Assembly: GCF_007655255.1 (NCBI RefSeq)
Contig: NZ_VMYE01000003.1
Location: 186,001 to 250,000 of the forward strand
Origin: Extensimonas perlucida
Lineage (GTDB): Bacteria; Pseudomonadota; Gammaproteobacteria; Burkholderiales; Burkholderiaceae_C
Length of the DNA stretch: 64,000 bases
Direction of reading: 5' to 3'
The notes beneath the pieces are model-generated. The model was not told the origin of the DNA and did no database searches. It was given only the letters and a program-made list of their open reading frames with translations. The position numbers were made by a program, and so were the translations under genes. This document shows, piece by piece, positions 16,552-24,897 of this stretch. Positions within the stretch are counted from its first letter, which is position 1, and the number at the start of each line of letters is the position of its first letter.

Positions 16552-17448
16552 TTAGCCTGGCGTGAAGTCCAGCGTGTAGTTCTGCGGCCCGCGGTGGGCG
16601 ATCTTGAGGGCGCCGATCCGGTTGCCCAGGGCTGCGCAGCGCTCGAGCGGCCAGCCGCGTTCGAGCCCGTACAGCAGGGCGCCGCGCCAGGCGTCTCCGC
16701 AACCCGTGGGATCGACAATCTGCGCCGGCGTGACGGCGGGTACGTGCGCCTTGGCGCCGTCCACCCAAACCTCGCAGCCTTGCGCGCCCAGCGTCACGAT
16801 CAGGCCGCGTACTTTGCGCGAAATGTCGGCCAGTGACCAGCCCGTGCGCTCGCACAGCATCTTGCCCTCGTAGTCGTTCACTGCGACCCAGCTCGCCTGC
16901 TCGACGAAGCGCGCGAGCTCAGGCCCGTCGAACATCGGCAAGCCCTGCCCCGGATCGAACACGAACGGAATGTCCGCCGCTGCGAGTTGCTCGGCATGCT
17001 CGAGCATGGCCTCGCGTCCATCGGGCGCAATGATGGCCAGCGCGATGTCCGGGTGCGGCGTGATGCGCAGGGTGTGCGCCTGCAGCATCGCACCGGGGTG
17101 GAACGCGGTGATCTGGTTGTTGTCGCGGTCGGTCATGATCATGGCCTGCGCGGTGTAGGTGTCCTGGGCCATGCCGACATGGGCCGTGGGGATGCCCTGC
17201 GCCTGCAGACACTGCAAATACCCACCGCCGTCGCTGCCCAGCATGGCCATGGGCCAGGGCGTGCCGCCCAGCAGGTGCAGGCTGTAGGCAATATTGCCCG
17301 CGCAGCCGCCAAAGTCGCGCCGCAGGGTGGGCACGAGAAAGGACACGTTGAGGATGTGCAACTGGTCGGGCAGTATCTGCTCGGCAAAGCGCCCCTCGAA
17401 GGTCATGATGGTGTCGAACGCGAGAGAACCGCAAATCAGGGCTGCCAT
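16552..17448 (-). CDS. PfkB-family carbohydrate/nucleoside kinase
   Basis: A 298-residue ribokinase-fold kinase. The N-terminus ICGSLAFDTIMTFEGRFAE and the glycine motif GGCAGNIAYSLHLLG (about 45-60) bind the substrate; the C-terminal signature DPTGCGDAWRGALLYGL (about 245) holds the catalytic Asp, with Cys replacing the usual Ala in GAGD. Similar proteins are annotated as adenosine kinase-like sugar kinases, but the substrate is not determined. Start is the ATG at 17448 (MAALICGS); the extra upstream residues do not look like protein. Last gene of a minus-strand run starting at accB. Confidence 0.85.
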   Translation of the reverse strand: MAALICGSLAFDTIMTFEGRFAEQILPDQLHILNVSFLVPTLRRDFGGCAGNIAYSLHLLGGTPWPMAMLGSDGGGYLQCLQAQGIPTAHVGMAQDTYTAQAMIMTDRDNNQITAFHPGAMLQAHTLRITPHPDIALAIIAPDGREAMLEHAEQLAAADIPFVFDPGQGLPMFDGPELARFVEQASWVAVNDYEGKMLCERTGWSLADISRKVRGLIVTLGAQGCEVWVDGAKAHVPAVTPAQIVDPTGCGDAWRGALLYGLERGWPLERCAALGNRIGALKIAHRGPQNYTLDFTPG

Positions 17449-17476
17449 AAAAATAAAAGGTGGAGTCAGAAAAAAG

Positions 17477-18724
17477 TCAAGGATAAAACGCCAGCAGGCG
17501 GTAGCCGGCCACGCGCGCACCGCCCGTGGTCACGACCACCGTCAGCGAGGCGCCCCAGCCGCCGCGGGGCGGGAGCTCCGCCGGCGCCCCGATGTCCTTG
17601 GGCAGCAGCACGCGGCGTGCAGTAGGCTGATCCTGCGCGTCGGTCAGGGTCAGCTCCAGCGCCGGCATCGCCAGCGCATGGGCAGCGCGATTTTGCAGGC
17701 TGAACGCGAGCTGGTAGCTGTCGCCGCGGCCTTTTTGGAACGAAGAGCTGTCTATCACCACGTCCGCGATGCGGCGCAGCGGCGCCACGCTGCAGCCCAG
17801 CGGGGCGCATACCCGCTGCAACCATGGCCGCGTCGCCGGAGCCGCGGCGGCGATGGCATCCCGCTCCTGCACGGCGACCTGCAAGGCCAGCGCCGCCAGC
17901 AAAAGCACGGATAGCGCAGCCAGCCCTGCACGCACCCACGGCCGGCGCCAGAAGGCGCGGCGCCGCGCGGCGCGCACGAAACCGGGTTCCTGCACATCGG
18001 GCTCTGCGTCTTCGAGAGGGGCTTCATCGTCCCAGGCGTAGCCGGTTGGCACTTCATTCGCCTGCATGAGCATTTCGCTGGCTGATGCATCGGTAGTAAA
18101 TCCGGCATCCTCGGGCGGCGCCAGCGCGGCAGGCTCGTGCGCTGTCTGCGCGTCTGCCATGTACCCCATGGCAGACGCGCCCTCGTGCTGCTCCTGCCCA
18201 TGGGCAGGTACAGGCGGGGTTCCGTGTTCATCTACCGCCGCATCGCCAGTCTGCGCTTCTTCATCCTCCTGCGGCCAGCCGGAATCGCGCAGCTCGGCGA
18301 ACGGCAGCTCGTAACCCTCCAACTCCTGCTCTGGGGGCGGCGCGGCGGGGCTTGCGCCCTCTGGCGGCCCCCTATCCAACAATGCAGCAGGGGGTGCGTG
18401 TGCATGCGCCAGAAACGCCGGCAAGATTGAAGCGCCTGCCTGCAGACTGGATGCGTCGTCGGAAGACGAACGCTGCGCCGCAGCGATGGTTGCCGCCGGT
18501 GACGCTGAATCCAGCAACCCTGCACCTGCGGGCGGCTGCTGAGAATCTGCTGCAGGCACCGCATCGGGCCAGAGCGTCTGCGCGCTGGCGGGTACGAGCT
18601 GGGCCGAGGCGTCGAAAATCTCGTGGCACTGCCCGCAACGCACCCAGCCGGCGGAGATGCGCAGCTGGTCGGTAACGACCCTGAAACGGGTTCCGCAAAA
18701 AGGGCAGCGTGTGATCTGGCTCAT
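17477..18724 (-). CDS. Zinc-ribbon and DUF3426 membrane protein
   Basis: A 415-residue protein with an MJ0042-type zinc ribbon at the N-terminus (CPFCGTRFRV ... VRCGQCHEIFDA; four cysteines). A long, acidic, low-complexity linker follows, then one membrane helix (AALSVLLLAALALQVAV, about 255-275) and a C-terminal DUF3426 domain of about 140 residues, predicted outside the membrane. Function unknown. The position directly downstream of prmA is conserved in betaproteobacteria. The linker has few strong sequence features and looks disordered. Confidence 0.85.
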   Translation of the reverse strand: MSQITRCPFCGTRFRVVTDQLRISAGWVRCGQCHEIFDASAQLVPASAQTLWPDAVPAADSQQPPAGAGLLDSASPAATIAAAQRSSSDDASSLQAGASILPAFLAHAHAPPAALLDRGPPEGASPAAPPPEQELEGYELPFAELRDSGWPQEDEEAQTGDAAVDEHGTPPVPAHGQEQHEGASAMGYMADAQTAHEPAALAPPEDAGFTTDASASEMLMQANEVPTGYAWDDEAPLEDAEPDVQEPGFVRAARRRAFWRRPWVRAGLAALSVLLLAALALQVAVQERDAIAAAAPATRPWLQRVCAPLGCSVAPLRRIADVVIDSSSFQKGRGDSYQLAFSLQNRAAHALAMPALELTLTDAQDQPTARRVLLPKDIGAPAELPPRGGWGASLTVVVTTGGARVAGYRLLAFYP

Positions 18725-18786
18725 CAGCGGCCCATTTTAGGGCGCCCTCTGGAAGCGCCACCCGCCATGCCGGTCCCGCGCACAGT

Positions 18787-19740
18787 TCAGCGCATGCCGG
18801 CCATCAGAATCCATCCGTCCTCGGTGTCGGCCACTTCGAGGCGTAGCCACGGGGCATAGGCCTCTTGCAGCTCCTGCGCCTGGCGCTCGAGGATGCCTGC
18901 GAGCACGAGCCAGCCGCCTGGCGCGACATGGGCGCACAGCAAGGGCGCGAGCACCTTGAGCGGGCTCGCGAGGATGTTGGCAAACACGGTCTGGTACTGG
19001 CCCTGCGCAAGCTCCGGCAAGCCCACACGCAGCTGCACGCCCGGGGCCTGCACACCGTTGGCGCGCGCGTTTTCCAGCGTGGCTTGCACGGCGGCGGGGT
19101 CGATATCGACGGCGTCGATCTCGGTCGCCCCGAACAGGGCCGCGCCCAGCGCCAGGATGCCCGAGCCGCAGCCGTAGTCGAGCACGCGCCCGAACGGATT
19201 CACGGCCTGCACTGCGCCAGCCTTGTGCTGCGCGGCGCCGGCCGCAGTGGCCTGTTGCGCTTGGCGTGCCATCCAGCGCAGGCACATGCGCGTGGTGGGG
19301 TGCGTGCCCGTGCCGAAGGCCAGCCCCGGATCGAGCCGCAGGCTGCGCCGCGCCTGCGGCGGCAAGTCGTGCCAGCTGGGCACGATCCAGAAGTCGGGCG
19401 TGATCTCCACGGGCGCAAACTGTGCCTGCGTCAACCGCACCCAGTCCTGCTCGGGCACGGCAGCCAGGCCTAGCAGCGCGCAGCCGGCAAAAAAATCCTG
19501 CACGGCGAGCAGCTGCTGCGCCTGCTGCGCCGCCTCTTCGGTGGCAAACAGCGCCAGCACGCGGCTGCGCTGCCAGCCTTCGCGGGGCGGCGGCATGCCG
19601 GGCTCACCGAACAGCGCCTGCTCGGCCTCGGTCTGCGCGTCGGCATCCTCGACCGACACGCTCAGGGCGTCGAGCGCTTCGAGCGCATCGCTCACGGCTT
19701 CGACGCTGCCCTCGGGGCACAGCAGGCGCAATTCAAACAT
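18787..19740 (-). CDS. prmA: Ribosomal protein L11 methyltransferase
   Basis: SAM-dependent methyltransferase of 317 residues that trimethylates several amino groups of ribosomal protein L11. The N-terminal domain is the small substrate-binding part. GTGTHPTTRMCLRWM (about 158) is the family motif and VLDYGCGSGILALGAALFGA (about 200) the SAM-binding glycine loop. Start at the ATG of MFELRLLCPEG; the 30 codons upstream overlap the accC 3' side region and look noncoding. The order accB-accC-prmA is common in proteobacteria. Confidence 0.95.
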   Translation of the reverse strand: MFELRLLCPEGSVEAVSDALEALDALSVSVEDADAQTEAEQALFGEPGMPPPREGWQRSRVLALFATEEAAQQAQQLLAVQDFFAGCALLGLAAVPEQDWVRLTQAQFAPVEITPDFWIVPSWHDLPPQARRSLRLDPGLAFGTGTHPTTRMCLRWMARQAQQATAAGAAQHKAGAVQAVNPFGRVLDYGCGSGILALGAALFGATEIDAVDIDPAAVQATLENARANGVQAPGVQLRVGLPELAQGQYQTVFANILASPLKVLAPLLCAHVAPGGWLVLAGILERQAQELQEAYAPWLRLEVADTEDGWILMAGMR

Positions 19741-19805
19741 GGCTTGGGCGGTGGGTGAAAACGGCCGAAAGTTGGGCGCGGGGCGCAAAGCAAGCGAAAG
19801 GAGCC

Positions 19806-21155
19806 TCAGCGTTTGTGCTGTTCCAGCCACTCTTCGAGGTAATGGATGCTCGTGCCGCCGGCGATGAACTTGGCATCCACGAGCATCTCGCGGTGCAGCG
19901 GGATGTTGGTCTGTATGCCCTCGACCACCGTTTCGGCGAGCGCCGTGCGCATGCGCGCGAGCGCCTGTTCACGCGTGTCGCCGTGCGTGATGAGCTTGCC
20001 GATCATGGAGTCGTAGTTCGGCGGCACGTAATAGTTGGTATAGATGTGCGAATCCACGCGCACGCCCGGCCCTCCCGGCGGGTGCCACATGGTGATGCGG
20101 CCCGGCGATGGGGTGAATTTGTACGGGTCTTCGGCATTGATGCGGCACTCGATCGCATGGCCGCGCAGCTCGATCTGGCGCTGCGTGAATGGCAGCTTTT
20201 CGCCCGCAGCGACCATGATCTGCGTGCGCACGATGTCTATGCCGGTGATCCACTCGGTGACCGGGTGCTCGACCTGCACGCGCGTGTTCATCTCGATGAA
20301 GTAGAACTCGCCGTTTTCGTACAGGAATTCGAAGGTGCCCGCGCCGCGGTAGCCGATCTTTTTGCACGCGGCCACGCAACGCTCGCCGATGCGCTCGATG
20401 AGCCGGCGCGGGATGCCGGGTGCCGGGGCCTCTTCGATCACCTTTTGGTGGCGCCGCTGCATGGAGCAGTCGCGCTCGCCCAGATAGACGGCGTTGCGGT
20501 GCTTGTCGGCGAGCACCTGGATCTCGATGTGGCGCGGGTTTTGCAGGAATTTTTCCAGATAGACCGAGGGGTTGCCAAAGGCTGCTGCCGCTTCGGACTT
20601 GGTGGTTTGCACGGCGTTGATCAGCGCTGCCTCGGTGTGCACCACGCGCATGCCGCGCCCGCCGCCGCCGCCCGCCGCCTTGATGATCACGGGGTAGCCC
20701 ACGGCGCGCGCGATGCGGCCGATTTGCACGGGATCGTCGGGCAGCGCGCCCTCCGAGCCCGGCACGCAAGGCACGCCAGCCTGCACCATGGCCTGCTTGG
20801 CCGCAACCTTGTCGCCCATGATGCGGATGGCATCGGGCGTGGGGCCTATGAATTCAAAACCGCTCTTTTGCACGCGCTCGGCAAAATCAGCGTTTTCGCT
20901 CAAGAAGCCGTAGCCCGGATGGATGGCCTCGGCGTCGGTCACCTCGGCGGCCGAGATGATGGCCGGCATGTTGAGGTAGCTCAGCGGCGAGGGCGCGGGG
21001 CCTATGCACACTGCTTCTTCGGCGAGCTTGACGTATTTGGCGTCGCGATCGGCCTCGGAATAGACCATCACGGCTTTGACGCCGAGTTCCTGGCAGGCGC
21101 GCTGTATGCGTAGAGCGATCTCACCGCGGTTCGCGATCAATATTTTTTTAAACAT
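19806..21155 (-). CDS. accC: Acetyl-CoA carboxylase, biotin carboxylase subunit
   Basis: ATP-grasp biotin carboxylase of 449 residues that carboxylates the biotin on AccB in the first step of fatty acid synthesis. N-terminal [17 protein letters not shown], glycine-rich ATP loop [14 protein letters not shown] (about 160) and [13 protein letters not shown] (about 288) match the family. Length matches E. coli AccC (449). It lies 117 bases after accB in the same direction. Between them is a short degenerate copy of this gene's own first codons. Confidence 0.97.
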   Translation of the reverse strand: MFKKILIANRGEIALRIQRACQELGVKAVMVYSEADRDAKYVKLAEEAVCIGPAPSPLSYLNMPAIISAAEVTDAEAIHPGYGFLSENADFAERVQKSGFEFIGPTPDAIRIMGDKVAAKQAMVQAGVPCVPGSEGALPDDPVQIGRIARAVGYPVIIKAAGGGGGRGMRVVHTEAALINAVQTTKSEAAAAFGNPSVYLEKFLQNPRHIEIQVLADKHRNAVYLGERDCSMQRRHQKVIEEAPAPGIPRRLIERIGERCVAACKKIGYRGAGTFEFLYENGEFYFIEMNTRVQVEHPVTEWITGIDIVRTQIMVAAGEKLPFTQRQIELRGHAIECRINAEDPYKFTPSPGRITMWHPPGGPGVRVDSHIYTNYYVPPNYDSMIGKLITHGDTREQALARMRTALAETVVEGIQTNIPLHREMLVDAKFIAGGTSIHYLEEWLEQHKR

Positions 21156-21170
21156 GGTTTCTCCCGCGGC

Positions 21171-21263
21171 TCATCGCCCACACGCTACGCGTGTCAGGGC
21201 AATTTGCTTCGCCATGCCTGCGGCATGTCCGCCGCGGTTGGCGATCAATATCTTTTGGAACAT
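21171..21263 (-). pseudogene. Truncated duplicate of the accC 5' end
   Basis: A 30-codon frame whose first eleven codons read [11 protein letters not shown], ten of eleven identical to accC ([11 protein letters not shown]). It then diverges (GHAAGMAKQIALTRVACGR) and stops 16 bases before the accC ATG. The DNA of the matching part is also highly similar (CCGCGGTTGGCGATCAAT against CCGCGGTTCGCGATCAAT). It lies nine bases after the accB stop. Most likely a remnant of a duplication or of a second biotin carboxylase gene. A small palindrome CATGCC TGC GGCATG follows the matching part. Confidence 0.6.
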
Positions 21264-21271
21264 GCGCCGCC

Positions 21272-21724
21272 TTACTCGATCACGAACAGCGGTTGTCCGT
21301 ATTCCACGGCCTGGCCGTTTTCGCAGAGGACGCGCGTCACGGTGCCGGCCTTGTCGGCCTCGATCTCGTTGAGGATTTTCATGGCCTCGATGATGCACAG
21401 GGTGTCGCCTTCCTTGACCTGGCTACCCACCTCGACGAAAGGCTTGGCGCCGGGGCTGGGTGCGCGGTAGAAGGTGCCCACCATGGGCGACTTGACCACA
21501 TGGCCCGGCAAGGCTGCAGGCGCGGGCAATTCGGCCGCGGCCGCTGCGGCGGGGGCCGCAGCCGTGGCCATGGGCACGGGCGCGGCCACCGGGACGTACT
21601 GCTGCACCATGGCAGGGCCGCCCTTGACGATACGTACTTTGCCCTCGGCTTCGGTGATTTCGAGTTCCGACACGTTCGATTCGGACACGAGGTCGATCAA
21701 GGTTTTGAGTTTTCGCAAGTCCAT
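21272..21724 (-). CDS. accB: Acetyl-CoA carboxylase, biotin carboxyl carrier protein
   Basis: A 150-residue carrier. The N-terminal domain ([27 protein letters not shown]) is followed by an Ala/Pro linker and the biotinyl domain from about 72, with the biotinylated K116 in CIIEAMKIL. It shuttles carboxybiotin between AccC and the carboxyltransferase AccAD. Start at 21724, preceded by a GCGGAGC that can serve as Shine-Dalgarno. First gene of the accB-accC-prmA-DUF3426-pfkB run. Confidence 0.96.
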   Translation of the reverse strand: MDLRKLKTLIDLVSESNVSELEITEAEGKVRIVKGGPAMVQQYVPVAAPVPMATAAAPAAAAAAELPAPAALPGHVVKSPMVGTFYRAPSPGAKPFVEVGSQVKEGDTLCIIEAMKILNEIEADKAGTVTRVLCENGQAVEYGQPLFVIE

Positions 21725-21897
21725 GGATGCTCCGCAGGCGATGAAACGAGAGGGCGCGAATTTACTGCAATTTCGGCCAATTTTGCGCTTTGGCGGATAT
21801 TTTTCATGATCTGCCGCAATTTTGCATGATCGCCAGGCGGCCGCACAAGGTGGATGTGGCCATGAAAAGGTGTCGCGCACGGAGCCGGCAGGGATGC

Positions 21898-22482
21898 TCA
21901 GCGCACTGGCAACGCCGCCCATTGCTGCAATTCGGCGGCGCTGGCTTGGCCCATTTTACGGTTCCGCACCTTGCCCCCCGCGTCGAAGACCACCGTGAAC
22001 GGCAACCCGCCGCCCAGGTTGCCGAGCGCGCGCGCCAGTTCCATGCCGCCCTGCGCTGCCAGGCCGATCGGAAAATCGAGCGGCTGGCGCTGCAAGAAGC
22101 GCTGCACTGCAGCCGGCTGGTCGATCGCCAGGCCCACCACCTGCCAGCCCGCGTCGCGGTGCGCGCGGTAAAAGCTGTTGAGCAACGGCAATTCGGCAAC
22201 GCACGGTGGGCACCACGTGGCCCAGAAGTTGAGCAGCAGCGGCCGGCCCGCAAAATTGCGCAGCGCCAGGCGCGCGCCGCCCCCGGGGGTGTCGAACTCC
22301 TGCGCCCAAAGCGCCTGCTCCACGCCAGGGGAAAGGCCATCAAGCGCAAGTCTGCGCCAAGCCAGCGCGGCGCCGCCGAGTGCGGCGGCAGCGGCGACGC
22401 CGGCGTAGAGCAGCCGACGGCGACCGGAATTTACAGGCTGTACGGGCGCCGCCTTGGCCTTGTCTTCAGTGCTTGGGTTCAT
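21898..22482 (-). CDS. TlpA-like thioredoxin-fold protein
   Basis: A 194-residue protein with an N-terminal membrane anchor ([21 protein letters not shown], about 21-42) and a periplasmic thioredoxin domain carrying the redox motif WATWCPPC (about 90). The TlpA/ResA family reduces cytochrome c apoproteins or other periplasmic disulfides. The start codon overlaps the stop of the upstream gene (ATGA, 22479-22482). It is followed by accB after 173 noncoding bases. Confidence 0.88.
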   Translation of the reverse strand: MNPSTEDKAKAAPVQPVNSGRRRLLYAGVAAAAALGGAALAWRRLALDGLSPGVEQALWAQEFDTPGGGARLALRNFAGRPLLLNFWATWCPPCVAELPLLNSFYRAHRDAGWQVVGLAIDQPAAVQRFLQRQPLDFPIGLAAQGGMELARALGNLGGGLPFTVVFDAGGKVRNRKMGQASAAELQQWAALPVR

Positions 22483-23087
22483 GGTTTCGGATTCGGCGTT
22501 TCTTGCAGCAGCTGCCGCACGGCCATGATGTCGCCGCGTGGCGTGCGGCCCTGGGCGTCGGGGCGCAGGGCGCCGCGCAGGTCGTCGAGGTCGTAGATCA
22601 GCAGGTGCACACCGACGGCCTCGCCCAGCTCGGGCGCGAGGCTGGAGATGCTCAGCGCCTCGACGGGCGCGCCGTGCAGGCCCGGCACGGTGCGTGGCTC
22701 GTACTCCACGCTGTGGTTGATGAGGGCGATCTCGGCGGACTTGGGGTCGTCGCAGAAAAGTTGCAGGTAAATATCGGAAAGCCGCGTGGCCGTGCCATGC
22801 CAGACGGCGCCGCCGAGGTGGGGACGGAACTGCGCGAGGCGCTCCATCCAGGCGAGCGCGAGCTGGCGCAGCGCGTGCAGCTCGCGCGGCTGGGTGTCGG
22901 CGCAAAAGAGCGCGATGTGCTCGCGCACGGCGGCTTCCACCAGCGTGTTGTCGGGCAGTGGCGTGCGCGCCGGCAGGCCCAGCACGCGCAGCGCGCGGCG
23001 CTTGGCCGGCCCCCATTCGAGCCCCTCTTCCACAGCCAGGCGGGCCGCGGTGCTGGCGATTTCAGCGCTCAAGGATGTGGCAGGCAT
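22479..23087 (-). CDS. Conserved protein of unknown function
   Basis: About 202 residues from the ATG at 23087 (MPATSLSAEIAS); upstream ATGs at 23120 and 23153 are possible. I do not recognise a characterised family. The first 80 residues are helical in composition. The central HLGGAVWHGTATRLSDIYLQLF segment resembles the glycine-serine/aspartate core of nucleotidyltransferase-fold proteins, with one catalytic aspartate replaced by tyrosine, so any such relation is distant and probably inactive. It is translationally coupled to the TlpA-like gene and divergent from mpl. Confidence 0.6.
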   Translation of the reverse strand: MPATSLSAEIASTAARLAVEEGLEWGPAKRRALRVLGLPARTPLPDNTLVEAAVREHIALFCADTQPRELHALRQLALAWMERLAQFRPHLGGAVWHGTATRLSDIYLQLFCDDPKSAEIALINHSVEYEPRTVPGLHGAPVEALSISSLAPELGEAVGVHLLIYDLDDLRGALRPDAQGRTPRGDIMAVRQLLQETPNPKP

Positions 23088-23185
23088 GGCAGTGGAGCGG
23101 TAAGAATGTGCAGCCCGCATTGTGGCGCGAACCCGTGGCCCTGCGCCATACACGGCCCACAGCCTCGCACAGGCTGCGGAAAACT

Positions 23186-23240
23186 CCTTTTTTGGTAGCT
23201 AGCTGCGCTTGATGTATCTGTGCAAAATGCCATTTTTGCT
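23186..23240 (+). repeat. Family C short repeat, copy 2
   Basis: In the mpl upstream region: TTGGTAGCTAGCTGCGCTTG followed by ATGTATCTGTGCAAAATGCC. It shares the AGCTGCGCTTGATG core with the other copies but lacks a good right arm, so it is a decayed copy. Confidence 0.4.
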
Positions 23241-23261
23241 CCAAGATTACAATGCCCCGCC

Positions 23262-24842
23262 ATGCACATCCACATTCTGGGCATTTGCGGCACTTTCATG
23301 GGCGGCGTGGCCGCGCTCGCGCGCGAGGCCGGGCACAAGGTCACGGGCTGCGACGCGGGCGTCTATCCGCCCATGAGCGAGCAGCTGCGCGCGCTGGGCA
23401 TCGATTTGATCGAAGGCTTTGGCGCCGACCAGCTCGCGCTCGCGCCCGACATGTTCGTGGTGGGCAACGTGGTCAGCCGCGCGCGCTTGGCCGACGGAGC
23501 GCCCAAATTTCCCTTGATGGAAGCCATCCTCGACGCGGGCCTGCCCTACACCAGCGGCCCGCAGTGGCTGGCCGAGCATGTGCTGCAGGGCCGCCACGTG
23601 CTGGCCGTGGCGGGCACGCACGGCAAGACCACCACGACCTCCATGCTCGCCTGGATTTTGCACAGCGCCGGGCTCACGCCGGGCTTTCTGGTGGGTGGCG
23701 TGCCGCTGAATTTCGGCATTTCGGCGCGCCTGGGCGCGCAGGCGCCGGGGCAGCCGCGGCCGCTGTTCGTGATCGAGGCCGACGAGTACGACACGGCCTT
23801 TTTCGACAAGCGCAGCAAGTTCGTGCACTACCGCCCGCGCACCGCGGTGCTCAACAACCTCGAATTCGACCACGCCGACATCTTCGATGACCTGGCCGCG
23901 ATCGAGCGCCAGTTCCACCACCTGCTGCGCACCGTGCCGGCCACTGGGCGCGTGGTGGTCAACGGCCTCGAGGAGAGCCTTGCGCGCGTGCTGCACCAGG
24001 GCTGTTGGAGCGAGGTGCGCAGCTTTGGCGCCGCGGTGAGCGATTTTTGCGCCGAGGGCGCGCCGCAGGCCTTCGACGTGCTCGTGCAGGGCGCGCCGCA
24101 GGGGCGCGTGGTCTGGTCGCTCACGGGGGTGCACAACCAGCTCAACGCGCTCGCGGCCATTGCGGCGGCGCAGCACGTGGGTGTGCCGGTGGCGCAGGCG
24201 GCGCAGGCGCTTGCGGGCTTTCAGAACGTGCGGCGGCGCATGGAGCTGCGCGGGCGCGTGGCGCTCGCGGGCGGCGAAGTCACGGTGTACGACGACTTCG
24301 CGCACCACCCCACGGCCATACGCACCACGCTCGACGGCCTGCGCCGCCAGCTAGCAGCCTGTCGGACTTTGGGCGTCGATAGCGAGAATGGGCCCCAGCG
24401 AGGCCAGTTTTTGCCGGATTCGCCGCCCCATAGCGGGACTATGGGGCAAGAAGACGGTAAAAAATGGGCCGCTGCGGCACATTCGCAGCCGACGATTCCA
24501 AAGTCCGACAGGCTGCTAGGCGGCCCGGGCCAGCCGCAGGCACGCATCCTGGCCGTGTTCGAGCCGCGCAGCAACACCATGAAGCTCGGCACCATGAAGG
24601 CACAGCTGCCCTGGGCCTTGGAGCCCGCCGACCTGGCCTTTTGCCACACCGGCGGCCTGGACTGGGACGCGCACGAGGCGCTCGCGCCGCTGGGCGCACG
24701 CGCGCAGACCGCGCCCGACATCGCCACGCTGGTACGCCAGGTCGTGCAGGCCGCGCAGCCAGGCGACCACATCGTCTGCATGAGCAATGGCGGCTTTGGC
24801 GGCGTGCACGCCAAGCTCCTCGAAGAACTCTCCAAACAATAG
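23262..24842 (+). CDS. mpl: UDP-N-acetylmuramate:L-Ala-gamma-D-Glu-mDAP ligase with inserted repeat
   Basis: Mur-ligase-family enzyme that reattaches recovered murein tripeptide to UDP-MurNAc. N-terminal HIHILGICGTFMGG, P-loop GTHGKTTTT (118-126), central VIEADEYDTAFFDKRSKFVHY and C-terminal DDFAHHPTAIRTTL and FEPRSNTMKLG are all present. Length is 526 residues, where about 457-470 is usual. The excess is a family A element (24351-24519) inserted in frame after about residue 364, adding 55 residues between two conserved C-terminal motifs. The reading frame is intact across it. Whether the enzyme still works is unknown. Confidence 0.93.
   Translation: MHIHILGICGTFMGGVAALAREAGHKVTGCDAGVYPPMSEQLRALGIDLIEGFGADQLALAPDMFVVGNVVSRARLADGAPKFPLMEAILDAGLPYTSGPQWLAEHVLQGRHVLAVAGTHGKTTTTSMLAWILHSAGLTPGFLVGGVPLNFGISARLGAQAPGQPRPLFVIEADEYDTAFFDKRSKFVHYRPRTAVLNNLEFDHADIFDDLAAIERQFHHLLRTVPATGRVVVNGLEESLARVLHQGCWSEVRSFGAAVSDFCAEGAPQAFDVLVQGAPQGRVVWSLTGVHNQLNALAAIAAAQHVGVPVAQAAQALAGFQNVRRRMELRGRVALAGGEVTVYDDFAHHPTAIRTTLDGLRRQLAACRTLGVDSENGPQRGQFLPDSPPHSGTMGQEDGKKWAAAAHSQPTIPKSDRLLGGPGQPQARILAVFEPRSNTMKLGTMKAQLPWALEPADLAFCHTGGLDWDAHEALAPLGARAQTAPDIATLVRQVVQAAQPGDHIVCMSNGGFGGVHAKLLEELSKQ
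24351..24519 (+). mobile_element. Family A repeat, copy 2, in frame inside mpl
   Basis: Interior 24355-24515 (161 bp) with perfect inverted ends CAGCCTGTCGGACTTTGG / CCAAAGTCCGACAGGCTG, and CTAG on both sides as a probable 4-bp target duplication. Net gain is 165 bp (55 codons), so the frame is kept. The internal GCCCCATAG / CTATGGGGC hairpin is present. The outermost pair is C-G here and G-C in copies 1 and 3, a compensatory change that keeps the ends complementary. Confidence 0.92.
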
Positions 24843-24895
24843 CTGCTTGCGCTTGTGCTTCCTTGGCTAGAAGCACTTTTTATGCAAAATTTTCG
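24839..24895 (+). repeat. Family C short repeat, copy 3 (supplies the mpl stop codon)
   Basis: Reads CAATAGCTGCTTGCGCTTGTG then GCTAGAAGCACTTTTTATGC. The mpl stop codon TAG (24840-24842) is the first TAG of the repeat core. AGTGCTT-type sequence can pair with AAGCACT, and the following TTTTTAT gives it a terminator-like end for mpl. Confidence 0.55.
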
Positions 24896-24897
24896 GC

